Shown piece after piece: positions 61,625-64,000 of a DNA stretch of 64,000 nucleotides. The notes under the pieces are model-generated. The model did not search any database, was not told the origin of the DNA, and saw only the letters and a program-made list of their open reading frames with translations. The first letter of the stretch is position 1. The number at the start of each line of letters is the position of its first letter. Location of the stretch: contig CAJIZH010000003.1 in the NCBI GenBank assembly GCA_905181875.1, positions 62,001-126,000 on the forward strand. The letters are read 5' to 3'. Source of the stretch: Flavobacteriales bacterium UBA6770 (lineage in GTDB: Bacteria > Bacteroidota > Bacteroidia > Flavobacteriales_G > Salibacteraceae). A program made the translations under genes and the position numbers.

Positions 61625-63745
61625 CTATAGGTTAAACCCAGCTTCTATAAAAACAAAAGAATTGTCGTTCAAGTTATAATAAGCTTGCTTTTCGTTGGAT
61701 TGAAGCAAAATGAGAGTCTCAGTTATTTCTTCAATTTTCTCGTATTTTACGGAAAGCACAACCTCATTATTTCGATTTATTAAACCGTAAAATCCATCCT
61801 TTTTGACTCGAAGTAGGTTTTGCTCAAAGTCGTCCATTTCGTCATACTCAGCTGGAACAACAAACTTTCCATCGTTATTGATGATACCATATTTATCCTT
61901 GACTTTTACTTTAGCCAAACCAAATTCAAAATCGCCAGCATACTGATATTTATAATTGATTTTCAATTTAACACTCTCGTTTGCATAACCCCATTTCTGG
62001 TAACGCATAACGGCGGTCAATCCAGTTTGGTTAAATGATCCGATTTGTTCAAACATAACAGGATAAACCTTCTTGCCATTGGAATCGATTACACCAAAAA
62101 GGCCTTTTGAATTTCGCACTTCTTTGTAGCCATTCTTAAATCCATTATTCACACCAACCAACTGACTGTATGCATATTTTAAATCGATTACATGCTCACC
62201 TTCCTTCGATACAAATCCATATTTACCGTCTAATGCTACCATTATTTTACCCTCTGACAATTCGCCTACGAATTGATATACGAATGGTAAAATTGTATCC
62301 AATTTCAAATTTAATAAGCCATAATTGTCGTCAATCTTAAGCTTTAGCAAAGAATCATTTAGGAATGAAATCCAATCAAATTGTGGTTGTAAAACATATT
62401 TTCCCTGCCTATTTATTAAGCCTTTTTTTTCGTTTTCAGTAACTACAGCAAATCCATTTTCAAAAGGCTTAGCTCTGTCAAATCTGAAGGCAATTTTTAG
62501 GCTAATAGCATTTGAATAATAACCGTATTTACCTTCTCGCTGAACCCGAATCCTATCATTTTGCATCTCTCCAACATTATCGTATCGGGCAGGTAAAACC
62601 AATTGACCGTGATTATTTACTAATCCATAAAAATCACCCTTCTGCACCCATGCAAAGCCATTGATAAAATTGCCAGCATCGTCATAGGTAATTGGTACAA
62701 TTACATTTCCAGACTTATCTATAAACCCTGAAAAGTCAACTCTCCCAACCATAGCCAAGCCTTCGCTAAACGGTTCCACCCAATCGTATTTTGGCTTTAA
62801 CTTCTCCTTGCCTTTATCGTTGATATATCCCCAAAGGTTTCCATTTCTAAAAGGAAAAAAATCTTCGTTCAATAAATCAACATTGAGCAGCATCTCATTT
62901 TTGTTTGGATAATCTGGATATTTAGCAAGAAAGGCTTGAATTTGAGCAGGATCATTTTGAGTTACAGTTAGAATGTACACGCGTTTCCATGCTTCTTTTA
63001 CATTTTTATTATTCGGATGTTGTACTATGAAATCATGGTACATTTTCGAAGATTCTGTTGCTGTGCTTCGTGCATAAATTTCATCTTGAGCTTCCCCTAC
63101 ATAAGTACTCATTGGATGGTCTTTTATGAAACTCTTAAAATCAGCAATTTTCTTAGACTGAGTTTTGTATTCGTAGTATAATCTATCGTAATTATGACGT
63201 GCTGTTGCAGACTGTTTTGCCTCAGGATAATTTGTAAAAAATGCTTCAAGACTTTGCCAGGTATTTTTATTTGTTGCCTCACGATAAGCTACTCGATTTC
63301 TAAAGGCAACAGCCTCGTCCATATCTTTAAACCATGAATGATCTTTTATAAATGAGTTAAGGGCAATAGAGCTATTTTCCTTTTTTGCTTTTTTGAAAAA
63401 CAAATGGCTAACCTTCTCTTTTTGCTCTTGAATCTCCATTAAATCAATTCCCAAGACAAAAAGCTTTGCTTTTTTCTTGTCGTCCAATTGTAAGAATGCC
63501 TTTTCCGAAGTAAGAATGAATTTATAAGCCGAATCGGGTTGATGAAAAGGATTATTTTGACGTAAATAAATTATACTCAAACCATAACCAGAACCAGCTG
63601 TGTCTTTTTTATAGCTTTTCTCAAATAACTCTTTTGCTTTAAAGTAGTTATGAATTTTTAGTGCTTGGTAGCCTTTTTCTAGTTTTCCTGCAGAAACAGA
63701 ACTCACAAAAAAAACCAAAATAAATACGCCAACTATTCTTCCCAT
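61625..63745 (-). CDS. WG-repeat protein, exported
   Basis: A 706-residue protein with a signal peptide (VFILVFFVSSVSA). Residues about 20-290 are a helical, TPR-like region (ALKIHNYFKAKELFEKSYK, FIKDHPMSTYVGEAQDEIYA), and the remainder is about ten WG (KWG) repeats: NLWGYINDKGKEKLKPKYDW (first copy), DFSGFIDKSGNVIVPITYD, DFYGLVNNHGQLVLPARYD, KYGFVSKEGEHVIDLKYAY, KYGIINNDGKFVVPAEYDE and FYGLINRNNEVVLSVKYE. WG-repeat proteins of Bacteroidota are of unknown function, thought to bind proteins. No T9SS domain. A TAATTTTG element lies 8 bp before the ATG, so the messenger is probably leaderless. Confidence 0.85.
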   Translation of the reverse strand: MGRIVGVFILVFFVSSVSAGKLEKGYQALKIHNYFKAKELFEKSYKKDTAGSGYGLSIIYLRQNNPFHQPDSAYKFILTSEKAFLQLDDKKKAKLFVLGIDLMEIQEQKEKVSHLFFKKAKKENSSIALNSFIKDHSWFKDMDEAVAFRNRVAYREATNKNTWQSLEAFFTNYPEAKQSATARHNYDRLYYEYKTQSKKIADFKSFIKDHPMSTYVGEAQDEIYARSTATESSKMYHDFIVQHPNNKNVKEAWKRVYILTVTQNDPAQIQAFLAKYPDYPNKNEMLLNVDLLNEDFFPFRNGNLWGYINDKGKEKLKPKYDWVEPFSEGLAMVGRVDFSGFIDKSGNVIVPITYDDAGNFINGFAWVQKGDFYGLVNNHGQLVLPARYDNVGEMQNDRIRVQREGKYGYYSNAISLKIAFRFDRAKPFENGFAVVTENEKKGLINRQGKYVLQPQFDWISFLNDSLLKLKIDDNYGLLNLKLDTILPFVYQFVGELSEGKIMVALDGKYGFVSKEGEHVIDLKYAYSQLVGVNNGFKNGYKEVRNSKGLFGVIDSNGKKVYPVMFEQIGSFNQTGLTAVMRYQKWGYANESVKLKINYKYQYAGDFEFGLAKVKVKDKYGIINNDGKFVVPAEYDEMDDFEQNLLRVKKDGFYGLINRNNEVVLSVKYEKIEEITETLILLQSNEKQAYYNLNDNSFVFIEAGFNL

Positions 63746-63752
63746 ACCGTTA

Positions 63753-63760
63753 CAAAATTA
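63753..63760 (-). promoter_or_regulatory. -7 promoter element of the WG-repeat gene
   Basis: The minus strand reads TAATTTTG and its last base is 8 bp from the ATG at 63745, so transcription would begin at or next to the start codon. Confidence 0.5.
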
Positions 63761-63919
63761 AGTTTTAGAATTAGCGAGTTTTAAAAGAGTAGAAATCATT
63801 TATTAACGCGCATTGTTGGCAGTTTTAACAGCGTAATTAGCATTTATTGGCAACTGGAAACTACTTTATCTCATTTCAGAAAGAAGTGGAAAATAAATAA
63901 GGTTTTCTTTGCAAAAATT

Positions 63920-64000
63920 ATGGGACAAAAAAAATCCTTTTACACTTTTCAGTTTTGGTTATTGTGCACAAGCTCCGTCCTTTTTATGGCGAGTTTCAAC
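63920..64000 (+). CDS. MFS transporter, N-terminal fragment
   Basis: The first 27 codons of a gene cut by the window end. The product starts MGQKKSFYTFQFWLLCTSSV and continues LFMASFN, which matches the first helix of a Bacteroidota MFS transporter subfamily (pattern FWLLC-S--LF-ASFNMIIPELP). The frame is open to the last base. Only the first helix can be seen, so the family call is tentative and no substrate can be given. Confidence 0.55.
   Translation, partial: MGQKKSFYTFQFWLLCTSSVLFMASFN

Noticed and set aside
1386-62519. Short open frames of 60-114 codons opposite or inside larger genes
   Set aside because: They lie antisense or out of frame within well-supported genes, with no signal, motif or promoter of their own.
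1-64000. CRISPR arrays, tRNA, rRNA, insertion sequences, prophage or defence islands
   Set aside because: No regularly spaced repeats, tRNA-like T-loop sequences in gaps, transposase or phage genes were seen. WYL and TerB-like proteins occur in defence loci elsewhere, but no defence partners lie beside them here.

Overview
This 64 kb window is chromosomal DNA of a Bacteroidota bacterium, most likely a marine or freshwater Flavobacteriales/Cryomorphaceae-type organism (lineage is inferred from family content, not from a marker gene). Four things point there: low GC content; six secreted proteins with type IX secretion system (T9SS) C-terminal sorting domains; Bacteroidota-style promoters (TAnnTTTG, in some cases with an upstream TTG) in place of sigma70 boxes; and Bacteroidota families such as DUF4301, DUF4249 paired with a TonB receptor, DUF3276/PUR-alpha and phosphate-selective porin O/P. 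No rRNA, tRNA, CRISPR array, intact insertion sequence or prophage was seen.

Layout. 1-10.7 kb: the end of a TrkH channel, a small outer-membrane protein, a RecB/AddA-like helicase-nuclease followed by an ElaA-type acetyltransferase, a RdgB-type house-cleaning pyrophosphatase with a membrane-anchored partner, DUF4301, then an M1 aminopeptidase lipoprotein coupled to proline dehydrogenase (peptide and proline use). 10.7-17.7 kb: two giant secreted PKD-rich T9SS proteins, head to tail. 17.7-20.7 kb: a decay patch with a PUR-alpha relic, a frameshifted SulP transporter, an intact LysE exporter and a DUF1761 relic. 20.7-24.1 kb: membrane hydrolase, FemAB/GNAT-like protein, MBL-fold hydrolase. 24.3-27.4 kb: a divergent phosphate module (Na/Pi symporter and phosphate-selective porin) with Pho-box-like repeats between. 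27.4-33 kb: housekeeping operons (def, ruvX; dapD, glycosyltransferase, tsaC-like, CCA-adding enzyme). 33-39.4 kb: lipoprotein, T9SS sulfatase, DUF1853, DUF4249 and a broken TonB receptor. 39.7-54.3 kb: CtpA protease/DUF1573, LuxR and WYL regulators, acyltransferase, a conserved 473-aa family coupled to a T9SS propeller protein, HisC-like aminotransferase, bestrophin-like protein, a TerB-like gene with a nonsense codon, RecQ and a TPR protein. 54.3-64 kb: DinB protein, a T9SS beta-helix protein, a frameshifted methyltransferase, a T9SS propeller protein, a WG-repeat protein and the start of an MFS transporter.

The most interesting structures are: (i) 54.95-58.44 kb, where two minus-strand genes are each followed by an imperfect attC-like hairpin, and a 13-bp perfect inverted pair flanks the methyltransferase gene; this looks like a small integrase-less cassette array or a related hairpin-bounded element. 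(ii) A candidate terminator-ended small RNA at about 54.27-54.37 kb. (iii) The 26.0-26.2 kb divergent phosphate control region. (iv) An unusual density of disrupted genes (six in 64 kb), at least three of which carry several lesions or substitutions and so cannot be single sequencing errors.
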